Shown here: positions 18,191 to 26,953 of the stretch, in pieces
How the letters are laid out: each line of letters begins with the position of its first letter
How positions within the stretch are numbered: position 1 is the first letter of the stretch
Assembly (NCBI GenBank): GCA_013822725.1
Contig: PNKX01000025.1
Span: 1-64,000 of the forward strand
Length of the DNA stretch: 64,000 nt
Direction of reading: 5' to 3'
Source of the DNA: Pirellula sp.
Lineage (GTDB): Bacteria; Planctomycetota; Planctomycetia; Pirellulales; Lacipirellulaceae
Program-made: the position numbers and the translations under genes
Notes under the pieces: generated by a model
What the model was told of the DNA's origin: nothing
The model's input: the letters and a program-made list of their open reading frames with translations, nothing else
Database searches by the model: none

Positions 18191-18419
18191 GAACGCTGAA
18201 AGCGTTCCATCATCCAGCCTGGGGTTGATTGCGCAGCAATCTACCCCAGGAAATGGTTCGCGCGTCCCCGCAACCCTGTAAGGGTTGAATCATCGCGATG
18301 ATCGCCGCGAAGGCCGATAGCAACCCCTACAGGGTTGCGGCTCATGCGATGCACAACACCCGGAGTAGATCGCGATTGCGATCAACCCCGGGCTGGAAGA
18401 TTGAATCCCGTTAGGATTC
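18191..18419. repeat. Cluster of short palindromes
   Basis: Six inverted repeats in about 230 bases: GAACGCT-AGCGTTC (18191-18207), CCTGGGG...CCCCAGG (18218-18250), CAACCCT-AGGGTTG (18271-18287), GCAACCC-GGGTTGC (18320-18338), CCCGG...CCGGG (18358-18391) and GAATCC-GGATTC (18403-18419). Stems differ in sequence but several share CAACCC. No reading frame spans them. Spacing is irregular, which speaks against a CRISPR array. Confidence 0.75.
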
Positions 18420-18475
18420 GCGGTGCGGCGCATTCTTTCGAGCCTGCGGCGAATGGATCGCTGCTTGAGTCTTGG

Positions 18476-18562
18476 CAGCCCCGGGCTCCGCCCGGGGGTC
18501 GGTTTCTATTCCGGACGGCGATGTCGTGCGTCGTGCTACCCCCCGGCGGAGCCGGGGGCTGA
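18476..18562. repeat. Palindromic repeat, family A copy 3
   Basis: Left arm CAGCCCCGGGCTCCGCCCGG, right arm GGCGGAGCCGGGGGCTGA, spacer of about 35 bases. It lies between the palindrome cluster and the 3' end of the DUF1559 gene, outside any coding sequence. Confidence 0.85.
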
Positions 18563-18599
18563 AAACGCGACAGCGAGCGGTGTCACAAACTAGCGCACA

Positions 18600-19529
18600 C
18601 TAATCCGCAAACACCCCATCCGGCACGTCCCCGCCGTCCCCAATTGCTGAGAGCATCACCAACGTCGCCACATCGAGCGAGTGCTCAATCGTATGCACGC
18701 TGCCATCGAGAAACGCGAAGTGGCTCAGGTTCGTGTGGAGGCTGCCGAACTTGCCGGGGTAGTCGTCGGTCTCGCTCTCAGGGAAGCCGGAAGAACTGCG
18801 GCGGACGATCGTGTGGCGGGCGTCGCCGCTAAAGATGGCCGCGTCTCCTTGGCGGACGTGTTGCAGCGCGGGGTCGGCTGATTCGTCGATCGGCGGCAGA
18901 TACTTCTCGCCCACCGCGTACGTCATCGACAGGCCGTCGGTCACCTGCCGGGCCGAGATTTTTGACAGCACGTAGATCGGCCCAAGCTCAGTCGTATCGA
19001 ACTCATCGCGGCCCGGCATGCCGTGCTGCGTGCTCGTGCCGGAGTTGGCCGCGTAGTCGCCGGCCGCGCCGACGCCGCGAACTTGCGAGGGGCCGTCTTC
19101 GTCGTCGAAGTCACGATCGGCGATCGGGCTCCGCCGCGTGGGACAGAAAAAGGCGCTCACTGGAGTCCGCATCGCGGTGCTATTCGCCGGCGCGTCGGCG
19201 CGAGCTGCCGGATCATGCGTCGCGTGGATCGCTTGTTGTTCCATGTAAGGCAGCAAATCGAACGCCCACGATACGGCGTACTGATCCGTGCCCAACGGGT
19301 GAGCCGGCGAGCCGCTGCTAGCGGCGGGGAAGCGGTTCTTCGCGTCGTGATGGAGCTGCAGCGCGAGGCCTATCTGCCGGAGATTGTTCTGACACTGCGT
19401 GCGGCGGCCTGCTTCACGCGCGGCCTGCACCGCGGGGAGCAACAGTGCCACCAGCACGCCGATGATGGCGATCACGACGAGGAGTTCGACCAGCGTGAAG
19501 CCGCGGCGGCGGCGAGTTTGAGGCGTCAT
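18600..19529 (-). CDS. DUF1559 domain protein with type IV pilin-like N-terminus
   Basis: Second DUF1559 protein, 309 residues. A short Arg-rich leader (QTRRRRG) precedes the prepilin motif [14 protein letters not shown] and a hydrophobic helix ending [12 protein letters not shown]. Next is CQNNLRQIGLALQLHHDA, typical of the DUF1559 start, and the C-terminal H-x9-DG motif (HTNLSHFAFLDG). The frame is open to 19856, but ATG 19529 puts the prepilin motif at the right distance. It follows the PEP-CTERM gene on the same strand after about 200 bases. The protein is probably surface-exposed after prepilin-peptidase processing. Confidence 0.9.
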   Translation of the reverse strand: MTPQTRRRRGFTLVELLVVIAIIGVLVALLLPAVQAAREAGRRTQCQNNLRQIGLALQLHHDAKNRFPAASSGSPAHPLGTDQYAVSWAFDLLPYMEQQAIHATHDPAARADAPANSTAMRTPVSAFFCPTRRSPIADRDFDDEDGPSQVRGVGAAGDYAANSGTSTQHGMPGRDEFDTTELGPIYVLSKISARQVTDGLSMTYAVGEKYLPPIDESADPALQHVRQGDAAIFSGDARHTIVRRSSSGFPESETDDYPGKFGSLHTNLSHFAFLDGSVHTIEHSLDVATLVMLSAIGDGGDVPDGVFAD

Positions 19530-19732
19530 CGGCGGGTTCGCAGGCGGGAAATGGCGGGGAGAATTCGAGCGAACAGCGGACTGTTGCCCTGTTGTTCGCC
19601 GGCGAGTCGCGATCGTATTCAGCCGCGACTTGATCCTTAAACCCCGCCGAGCCCGCCGCGGATCGGCGCTTTGCTCAAAATGCTTGCCAGCGTCTCGATC
19701 GTGCGCTGCTCCGACCGGCCGTTGACCGGCGG

Positions 19733-21994
19733 CTACGAGCGACGCCGTGCGACGAGGCAACCTGCGGCGGCGAGGACGACTAGCAAGGCGCTCGTCGGTT
19801 CGGGGACCGCGCCGGCGGCGGGGGCCGCGAGCGTCGTCCCGAACTCTCGTTGCCACGCGAGGTAATCGGCCCCGTCGACGGCGCCGTTACCGTCGGCGTC
19901 GCCTTGCATGTGGGCCGCCCCGCTGGCGATGCCGAAGCCAGTTTTCCACTTGGCGAGATCGGCGGCGTCGACGTCGCCGTCTTCGTCGAAGTCGGCGCTG
20001 AGCGACGGCGCACTAACCACGGCAAGCACCACCGAGTTCGGCGTGTATTGGACGTCGAGCGAGAGGCCGGCGCTCAGCGCGGGGAGCGACTCGCTGGCGA
20101 ACGTTCCCGAGAGGCCGCCGCTGGCGCGGAGGATTTCAAACGTATCGCCGACGGCCGGCGCGAAGCCGGCGGCGAGAGTCACCGTGAGATTGCCCGCCAG
20201 CGTCGAAGCGCCGCTGACGTCGACGAGGCCGAAGGCGTCGGTCGGTTCTGCTTCGGCGACCAACGACGCCAGTTGAACTCCCAGGCTCGATGCGGGGACG
20301 AAGTTGAGATTGTCGAGCAGCGCGATCTCGCTGCTGGCGGAGACGAAGATCACGCCGTTGTTGGTCACGGCATTGTGGAAGACGGCCGAAGCCCCTCCTA
20401 CGACGGCGATCTCGGCGCCGAGGTTGTTGTCGACGGCTCCGAAAACGTCGATTGCCCCGCCGGTGAGGGCTAGTTGCGCACCCGAGTTGTTGTCGAGTCC
20501 CGCGCCGCCGAAGCGGAGCGTCGCGCCGAAGCGGGCGTCGATGTCGGAGTTGTTGGTCACGGCGCCGAGCGTTTCCAATTCAGCGCCGTTGAGATCGACC
20601 TGTCCGGCGTTGGTCAGGGCGTTGGCGAGGATCAGGCCGTCGCCCGCGGCGAGGCGGATCGAACCGGTGGCCGTGTTGGCGACGTTGCCGGCGATGCGGC
20701 CCGTCCCTGCGATGAGGCCGTTGTTGGTGAGACCCGTGAGTCCTGCTTCCAGACGACCTTCGTCGAGGCGCAGAGCGCCCGCCGCGGCGATGCGGACGAC
20801 GTTCGTGGCGGTCACGCGCCCGCCGCCGGTGATTGCCAGCTGCGCCTCGCCCGGCTCGGAAACGTCGAGCGTGCCGGCAATCGACCAAAGGGAGTTCGCG
20901 CCGTCGACGACGACGTCTCCCCGCGAGCCGACGTTGTCGCCGATGATGGCGCCGGTCGAGACGACGCGGCCGCCGTTGAGAATGTCGAGCGTGCCGAGGC
21001 CTGTTTCGCCGACAGTCATCGTCGTGCCCACGGCCAGAACGGAATTGGCGCCGGCGACGGCGGCGTGGGAGACGCTGCCCGCCGCGGTCGCCATCCGCAT
21101 CACGCCAGTGGTGGTCACGGTCCCGCCGTCGCCGATGTTCAGCGAAGCGACGCCGTTCACGCCAAGGTTAAGAAACCCGGCGAGTTTCCACTGCGAGTCC
21201 GAGCCGCTGACGGTCGCGACGCCGACGCCGGAGACGTTGATGCCGAGCACGCCGTTGGTGGTGGTCACGAGTCCCTGGTCCAGGACGTTCAACTCGCCGC
21301 GGCCGGCGTCGCCGAGGGTGATCGAATTCGTTTGAATCAGTCGCGACCCGGTCCCCGTGACGGTAGCGCGACCCCGTCCTCCGGCGAACTGACCGAAGAT
21401 CGTATCGTCGGCGTCGATACGTCCGCCGTGAACGACGTCGATGTGGGCCACGCCCGTCGCTCCCGCGATGATCGTGTCGTTCACGTCGGTGAACGATCCA
21501 AGTCCCTCGACGAGCAACTCGCCCAAGGCGGTCCCCTCCATGCCCATGAACAAATCGTCGGCCACGGTGATCTTCGCGAAGGTCAGCACCTTGACGCTGG
21601 AGAGGCCGGCGCTGCCGATCGTCAGATCGGCCGAGGTTGAGAAGGTGTTGTTGAAGCCGTCGATCTGGACGAGCCCCATGCCGGTGGCCGTCTCGCCGAA
21701 GACGGCGCTGCCGCCGGTGACGTTCAGCGGCGTGTTGCCGTTGATGGCCAGCGTGCCGACGCCGGTGTTGCCGACGCGGAACGGCGCGGCGACGTTACCG
21801 CCGCCGGCGGGAGGCGCGGGCGAGACGTCGCCGCTGGCCGTGACGGTGGCGTGGACGCGCTGGGGAGCGAGCGACCACGCGCAGCAAGCAGTCAACGCAG
21901 CGATCGCTAGCAGAACGTGCGTTCGCGTTGCACGGAAAGACTTCGTCGTCGCAGGGTGCTGCAGGCGAAGCGGGAGTCGGGTGGGGTTGCTCAT
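19733..21994 (-). CDS. PEP-CTERM surface protein with beta-repeat passenger and dockerin-like module
   Basis: Exported protein of 753 residues. After a signal peptide with a hydrophobic core near 25-45, most of the chain is a Gly/Thr/Val-rich repeat pattern (GNTGVGTLAING, GEAQLAITGGG) like the right-handed beta helices of autotransporter-associated and adhesin proteins. Near the C-terminus are two EF-hand-like loops, DFDEDGDVDAADLAKW and DADGNGAVDGADYLAW, then VPEP, a hydrophobic helix and RRRS. The tail marks it as an exosortase substrate. The frame is open to a TTG at 22003; ATG 21994 with GGAG about eleven bases upstream is preferred. Confidence 0.88.
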   Translation of the reverse strand: MSNPTRLPLRLQHPATTKSFRATRTHVLLAIAALTACCAWSLAPQRVHATVTASGDVSPAPPAGGGNVAAPFRVGNTGVGTLAINGNTPLNVTGGSAVFGETATGMGLVQIDGFNNTFSTSADLTIGSAGLSSVKVLTFAKITVADDLFMGMEGTALGELLVEGLGSFTDVNDTIIAGATGVAHIDVVHGGRIDADDTIFGQFAGGRGRATVTGTGSRLIQTNSITLGDAGRGELNVLDQGLVTTTNGVLGINVSGVGVATVSGSDSQWKLAGFLNLGVNGVASLNIGDGGTVTTTGVMRMATAAGSVSHAAVAGANSVLAVGTTMTVGETGLGTLDILNGGRVVSTGAIIGDNVGSRGDVVVDGANSLWSIAGTLDVSEPGEAQLAITGGGRVTATNVVRIAAAGALRLDEGRLEAGLTGLTNNGLIAGTGRIAGNVANTATGSIRLAAGDGLILANALTNAGQVDLNGAELETLGAVTNNSDIDARFGATLRFGGAGLDNNSGAQLALTGGAIDVFGAVDNNLGAEIAVVGGASAVFHNAVTNNGVIFVSASSEIALLDNLNFVPASSLGVQLASLVAEAEPTDAFGLVDVSGASTLAGNLTVTLAAGFAPAVGDTFEILRASGGLSGTFASESLPALSAGLSLDVQYTPNSVVLAVVSAPSLSADFDEDGDVDAADLAKWKTGFGIASGAAHMQGDADGNGAVDGADYLAWQREFGTTLAAPAAGAVPEPTSALLVVLAAAGCLVARRRS

Positions 21995-22327
21995 GGAAGT
22001 CAATTCTCCGCAGTCGATGACGAATGGCGGCTAGTCAGCCTTGTTGCGTCCGTCACCCATATTACTTGGAAAGGGAGGTCGGAGCGTCGTTTTGGCCGGA
22101 AAAAGGGTTGGCGGTGGTGACGGGGGATCTTGGGAGGGGCCGGAAAGGGAATGAAATCACCCTAGGGACGCGCCGCGGGCTGTTGACCGGCGGCGACGAC
22201 TGCTAGCGCCCGGACTCTCTTGACCGGAAGACGCGCGGGCCCGTATTGTCCCTGCCCCTCTCTTTTGGGGTCGGCTGCTTGCTCATGGGCGGCCTCACTA
22301 CATTCTTTACGCACTGGAGGCGTGGCG

Positions 22328-24769
22328 ATGGTCGCAAAGGGATTCTTGGCAGCGGCGGCGATAATTATTTGCTGCAGTACGACGTTGCGAGGCAACGACA
22401 CCGACGAAAAGTGCGCCAGCGGCGACTGCCCGGCGGCTTCCAGCGACAAACAAGCCTGCAGCGCTGAAGGCAACTGTTGCGCTGAAGGTAAGTGCGACGA
22501 CAAGGAGGAGTGCTGCGAAAAAGAGTGCGATAAAGAGCAGGTCGCCCTGGTGAAGTGCGCGACGGAAAAGTGCTCCGCTGGAGCCTGTTCAACTCAAAAG
22601 TGTGCGACCGGCGAATGCGCAAAGTCGAAATGCTCCGCTGAGAAGTGCTCCCAGGAAATCTGCTCGACGGAGAAATGCGGAACCGAAAAATGCACCGCCG
22701 GTAAGTCTGGCGGCGAAAAATGCGCCTTTACCACGACGCTAGGCCCGCTGCGCTGCGCCTTGGAGGCCACCCCGGTGAGCATCGAAGTCACGGTGCAAAA
22801 TTGCTCTAAGTCGGAATGCGACGCCAAATCGTGCACTGCCGAAAAGTGCACCGTCTCGACGGAAGCTGGCGGCAAGTGCCAAGCCGGCGAGTGTGCCGGC
22901 GAGACGTGCCCTGTGGCCGCCTGCGCCAACCAAGTCTGCAATGCTCTGAAGTGTGCGGTTCAATCGTGCACGACTTCATCGGACAACGACTGCTGCGCAG
23001 ACGCCGTCTGCGCCACCGGAACTTGCGGCACGAGCCAATGCGCCGCCCTGCAATGCAACGGGCAAGAGTGCCCGGCAGGCAAGTTCGAAAAGATCTGCTC
23101 CAGCGAGGTGAACAACGGCTTGAAGTACGCCGTCGAGGCCTGCCTCACCGCGTCAGGCGGCCAAATCACCTTCACCACGAGCAGAGCGTTCACGGGCGAA
23201 CCTGTCGCGTCAACGTGTTCGACGGACGCTTGTGCCGAAAAGACTTGTTCCACTGAGAAATGCGGGACCGAAAAGTGCGCGACGTCGACCTGCTCAACGT
23301 CGCCCTGTTCAACATCGAAGTGCGCGTCGGCGAAGTGTTCGACCGAGGTTTGCACGGCAGGGACTTGCTCGAAGGCGAAGTGCGCCGCCGAGCAGTGCTC
23401 GATCGAAACTTGCTCGGACAAGACCTGCACCGCGGGCGAATGCTCGACCGGCAAGTGCGGCAAGACGGACTGCGCGACTGAGTGCACCGCCGGCGTCGGC
23501 GAGTTGGAAATGAAGCTGGCTCAGCTTGAGCAACTGCAGCGCGACATCGTGGAGTTGCGCCGCACCACTGGCGCCCCTGAACAAATGATCGTGAAGGTAG
23601 CCGTCGTCGAAATCAATCGTACAGAATGTCGCAACAAGGGCTTCGATTTCGAGACGACTTCCGACACAGGAAAAGGCGATCTGGTGAGCCAGATTCAGCG
23701 CTTCCCGGCGCTGATCGAGGCGCTGGAACGCAACCACTTAGCGCGTATCGTCGCGAACCCGACGTTGGCTGTCGCCAGCGGCCGTCCGGCGAAGTTTCAC
23801 GCCGGCGGCAAGGCGTTGGTGACCGACTCCAATGGAAATACGATCGAGAAAGAAGTGGGAGCGAAAGTCGACGTGTTGGCCCGATCGATCGGCGGCAACA
23901 AAGTTCGCGTTGAAATCCGACCCGAGTTCAGCGAAGTCAAAGAAGGTCGCCCGATGATCGAGACTCACTCGGTCGATGCGGCGTTCGAAACGACGCTGGG
24001 AACGCCGTTTGTGCTGGCTGATTCCTGTATGACTCGCGTCAAATCTGTCACTCGCGAAGTGGATGGCGAGCAACGCCAGAGGGAAGAAATTGAAGACATT
24101 CAGCGTCTCACTTTGGTGACCGTAGAAGGCGTCGGCGCTTCGATCGAACGCCCGGCGATTCGCCAAACGGCTTACGAGAAGACGCTCGTCGAAGCGGTGC
24201 AGGAACCGGAGTTCCTCACCAAGGTCTACCCTGTCCCCGACCTCCAAGTCTGGAAGGTCCGTCCGCAAGGCGTTCAGTTCGACGCCGATTTGCTCGTCGC
24301 TCATCTCAAGTCGACGGTCGATCCCCAATCATGGCGTGGAGCGGTCTACTCGTCGCCGGCAGATGCGGAGCATGCGAACGGCGCGATTCAACCGTTCGAA
24401 CGTAACGGGTCGCTCGTCATTTGCCAGACCGAAGAGAACCACGAGCAGATTGCTAACCTGCTGCAGAAGATGCGAGCCGATGGGCAGGAGGAAGCGGCGG
24501 CGCGCGAGGAGCATGAGTTGCTCGACGGCGGCGTGACGCCAGCGTCGGCCGAATCGCCGGTCGAACAAGAGGAGAAGTGTGCGAAGGGTGCGTGCAGCGA
24601 ATCGAAGTGCAACGGTTCGAAGTGCCAGGGCGCCAAGTGCAGCAAGTCGGAAGTCAGCACGACGACCGCGCCAGCGGCCGAGTGCGCGGGCAATTGCCAA
24701 GGCGAGTGCCACGGCGAATCCCCCGAAACGGCCTCGTGCCCCTGCATCGGCGGGACTTGTACGCGGTAG
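22328..24769 (+). CDS. Cys-rich repeat protein with embedded secretin-like domain
   Basis: Exported protein of 813 residues with about 75 Cys. Signal-like hydrophobic stretch at 5-15. Residues about 25-400 are dense in Cys with C-x4-C spacing and short motifs such as CSTEKCGTEKC and CSTSPCSTSKC. Residues about 415-620 are Cys-poor: a short coiled coil (MKLAQLEQLQRDIVELRR), then a region like the C-terminal domain of secretins and their relatives (MIVKVAVVEINR, ARIVANPTLAVASGRPAKF, then VDVLARSIGGNKVRVEIRPE). The tail is Cys-rich again. ATG 22328 has GGAGG seven bases upstream. Secretins normally use such domains in outer-membrane channels; whether this one oligomerises is unknown. A metal- or disulfide-linked envelope role is possible. 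Downstream is a strong terminator, so it is probably monocistronic. Confidence 0.85.
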   Translation: MVAKGFLAAAAIIICCSTTLRGNDTDEKCASGDCPAASSDKQACSAEGNCCAEGKCDDKEECCEKECDKEQVALVKCATEKCSAGACSTQKCATGECAKSKCSAEKCSQEICSTEKCGTEKCTAGKSGGEKCAFTTTLGPLRCALEATPVSIEVTVQNCSKSECDAKSCTAEKCTVSTEAGGKCQAGECAGETCPVAACANQVCNALKCAVQSCTTSSDNDCCADAVCATGTCGTSQCAALQCNGQECPAGKFEKICSSEVNNGLKYAVEACLTASGGQITFTTSRAFTGEPVASTCSTDACAEKTCSTEKCGTEKCATSTCSTSPCSTSKCASAKCSTEVCTAGTCSKAKCAAEQCSIETCSDKTCTAGECSTGKCGKTDCATECTAGVGELEMKLAQLEQLQRDIVELRRTTGAPEQMIVKVAVVEINRTECRNKGFDFETTSDTGKGDLVSQIQRFPALIEALERNHLARIVANPTLAVASGRPAKFHAGGKALVTDSNGNTIEKEVGAKVDVLARSIGGNKVRVEIRPEFSEVKEGRPMIETHSVDAAFETTLGTPFVLADSCMTRVKSVTREVDGEQRQREEIEDIQRLTLVTVEGVGASIERPAIRQTAYEKTLVEAVQEPEFLTKVYPVPDLQVWKVRPQGVQFDADLLVAHLKSTVDPQSWRGAVYSSPADAEHANGAIQPFERNGSLVICQTEENHEQIANLLQKMRADGQEEAAAREEHELLDGGVTPASAESPVEQEEKCAKGACSESKCNGSKCQGAKCSKSEVSTTTAPAAECAGNCQGECHGESPETASCPCIGGTCTR

Positions 24770-24792
24770 CTTTGCTCGCTCGTGACGAAACC

Positions 24793-24833
24793 AAAACCGC
24801 CGTCGCTGATCCAATCAGCGGCGGCGGTTTTTT
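24793..24833 (+). terminator. Rho-independent terminator of the Cys-rich protein gene
   Basis: Hairpin with arms AAAACCGCCGTCGCTGAT and ATCAGCGGCGGCGGTTTT and a T tract, 24 bases past the stop codon. Confidence 0.9.
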
Positions 24834-25595
24834 CATGTGCCTGGGCGGCCCAACTCCAACGGCGTTGCCCCATGCAGCCCCTGGCTCCGCCAGGGGGTCG
24901 CCCGCCACGCCGCTAATCGTCGCCCCGCAAAAAGCCCTCCCCAACGCCAACGGCGTTGCAGATCATAGCCCGGCGCTGATCGCCGCAGCGATTTACCCCG
25001 ATCGCGCCCCGCAAGATATCAGGGCGCCATTCGCCGCGGCGAGTGCGAAGCAGGTACACGGCCCCATCAATCACAGCCAACAAGAATCCCTTCCAACCAG
25101 CTTCTTGCAATCTGTACGGCAAGCAGCGTCATCCGGCACTTACCACTGGCAGGATGCCAGTGGCGCCAGGCTCAGACTAGGACATAGTGCAAGGTTGCTT
25201 TCGCTGCTCGGATTGCCGTACGCTCGGCAAAAAGCCTTAAAGGCGCACCTTGGGCTCGGTAGCATCAACCAATAGGCGTCTCGTGATCTTTACTTTTCAG
25301 AAGGGACTCAGAGCTTACGTTCTTGAGCACTTCAGACCGGTCTGACTCCTCGGCGATGCAACCTGTCGTTGCTCGCTGAACACTGTAGGTGTTGCAGACC
25401 TCCTTCGCAGCCAGGCCTGGGCAACCTTTGCTTCTCCTCGCTGATCGACGCCAGCAGTTCGAGCATTCCTGTAATTGCTCGCGCTAACGTCCATCTCTCT
25501 TCATTGGCCATATGACAGGAAGCGTCGCCTCGCTCAGACGGCGTATGCAAGTCTTCGAGACGAGATCGTCAACCACCTCTCACACCTTAAGAACC
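24834..25595. other. Intergenic region with a half copy of repeat A
   Basis: About 760 bases. A single left arm of repeat family A lies at 24875-24900 (CAGCCCCTGGCTCCGCC), without its partner. A small hairpin CCACTGGC-GCCAGTGG is at about 25144-25162. A 69-codon minus-strand frame (24913-25122) is open but has no recognisable motif. I see no supported gene. Confidence 0.45.
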
Positions 25596-26834
25596 ATGAA
25601 CTACAAACTTCTCGGTCTCGCGATCACTTTCAGTGCGTGCCTGTTGGCTGCACAGCTCGACGCGGCTCCGCGCGGCCGCAGCGGCGGCGGGCGACCGCCG
25701 GAAGGAGGCGGACAGGGACGCTCAGCAGGCGGCGAGCAACGCAAGCCGGAAGGTCAATCTGCCGGAGCGCGTCCCGGCGGCGGCAGCGCTCCCGGCGGAT
25801 CGTGGTCGCAACGAACGCACGGCGGCGGCCAGTTTTCTCCGCAGTCTCAGCAACATTCGGGGGCGCAAGGCGCTGCGCCTGGACGGGCTGCCTCGAATCG
25901 TAATGCCTCCCAAGCTTCCGGCGCCGAAGGGGCGGCGGCTGGAGCAGCAGCTTCCAATCGCAGGCAGCCGCAAGCCTCGGGCGCTGAAGGCGCTGCTGCT
26001 GGCGCCGCCGCATCAAACCGCAGGCAACCCCAAGCCAGTGGCGCGCAAGGCGCCGCCGCCGGCGCCGCGGCGGTCAATCGCAACTCGCCCAATGCGTCGG
26101 GCGCTCAGGGCGCGGCCGTCGGCGCCGCCGCTGCGAATCGCAATCAACCGGAGTTCAGCGGCGGCGAAGGCGCCGCGGTCGGCTACGCCAGTGTGCGGAA
26201 CAACTTCGATCACCCCGACGTCTACGGCGGCGGGTGGTACGGCAGCCATCCAAATGCGTGGCACGCTTCCGGTTGGGCTGCTGGCGCGGCATGGGTTCCG
26301 TCGACTTGGGGCGCCGTCGCCGCCTCATGCGGTTACAACGAAGCCGAACCAACTTCCTACAACTACGGCGTGAACGTCACCTGCGAGGACGACAACGTTG
26401 CCGTGAACGGTCAACCCGTCGGAACGGCCGCCGAATATAGCCAGCAAGCATCCGACATCGCCGCCTCGGGCGCCGAAGCTCCAACGACCGACGCCGATCA
26501 GTGGCTGCCGCTCGGCGTGTTCGCGATGGTTCGCAACGAGCAGCAGCATCCGCAGCTGATCGTGCAGTTGGCGGTCAATCAGGCCGGGACGATTCGCGGC
26601 AATTACACCGACGAACTCACCGACCACACGCAGCCCATTCAAGGCGCCGTCGACAAGGCGACCGAGCGGGCGGCGTGGACCGTGGGCGACAATCGCCAAA
26701 CCGTGATGGAGGCCGGGATCAACGATCTCACGGGGACGGAGGCTTCGGCGCTCATCCACCGCAATGGTAAGAGCGACCATTGGTTGCTGGTTCGACTGCC
26801 GCAACCGGAGTCGTCGGCAACGGCGACCGAGTGA
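25596..26834 (+). CDS. Exported protein with six 20-residue Ala/Gly-rich repeats
   Basis: Protein of 412 residues. A signal peptide (LLGLAITFSACLLAAQLDA) is followed by a Gly/Arg/Ser-rich segment and six tandem 20-residue units with the pattern SGAxGAAAGAAAxNRxxPxA (about 88-207 from this start). The last unit is diverged. Then comes a Trp/Gly/Tyr-rich segment (YGGGWYGSHPNAWHASGW) and a C-terminal domain of about 120 residues that looks globular. Planctomycete proteins of this type have been labelled mu-protocadherin-like; no function is known. ATG 25596 is chosen because the signal peptide begins there. The sulfatase gene follows after about 120 bases. Confidence 0.75.
   Translation: MNYKLLGLAITFSACLLAAQLDAAPRGRSGGGRPPEGGGQGRSAGGEQRKPEGQSAGARPGGGSAPGGSWSQRTHGGGQFSPQSQQHSGAQGAAPGRAASNRNASQASGAEGAAAGAAASNRRQPQASGAEGAAAGAAASNRRQPQASGAQGAAAGAAAVNRNSPNASGAQGAAVGAAAANRNQPEFSGGEGAAVGYASVRNNFDHPDVYGGGWYGSHPNAWHASGWAAGAAWVPSTWGAVAASCGYNEAEPTSYNYGVNVTCEDDNVAVNGQPVGTAAEYSQQASDIAASGAEAPTTDADQWLPLGVFAMVRNEQQHPQLIVQLAVNQAGTIRGNYTDELTDHTQPIQGAVDKATERAAWTVGDNRQTVMEAGINDLTGTEASALIHRNGKSDHWLLVRLPQPESSATATE
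25857..26216 (+). repeat. Tandem 60-base coding repeat, six units
   Basis: Six in-frame 60-base units encode the 20-residue repeats of the exported protein. Units 2 and 3 encode identical peptides; the others vary at about a third of positions. Recombination between units could change copy number. Confidence 0.8.
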
Positions 26835-26953
26835 ACCGGCGGCGACTCCACCGGTTCAAGCGGAGGAGCAGTTGCAAACGCAGAGAAACTCGGCGCGCAG
26901 GAAGGCGCCGCGATTTGGGAGGAGTCATCATCAGAACTCACAGCAGAAGAACC

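Noticed and set aside
18191..18419. CRISPR array
   Set aside because: The repeats are different in sequence and length and irregularly spaced, and no cas gene is present in the window.
22400..23500. Cys-dense C-x4-C region as a DNA-level tandem repeat or CRISPR-like array
   Set aside because: It is protein-coding in one frame throughout, the units are not identical at DNA level, and it lies between a clear start and a conserved domain.
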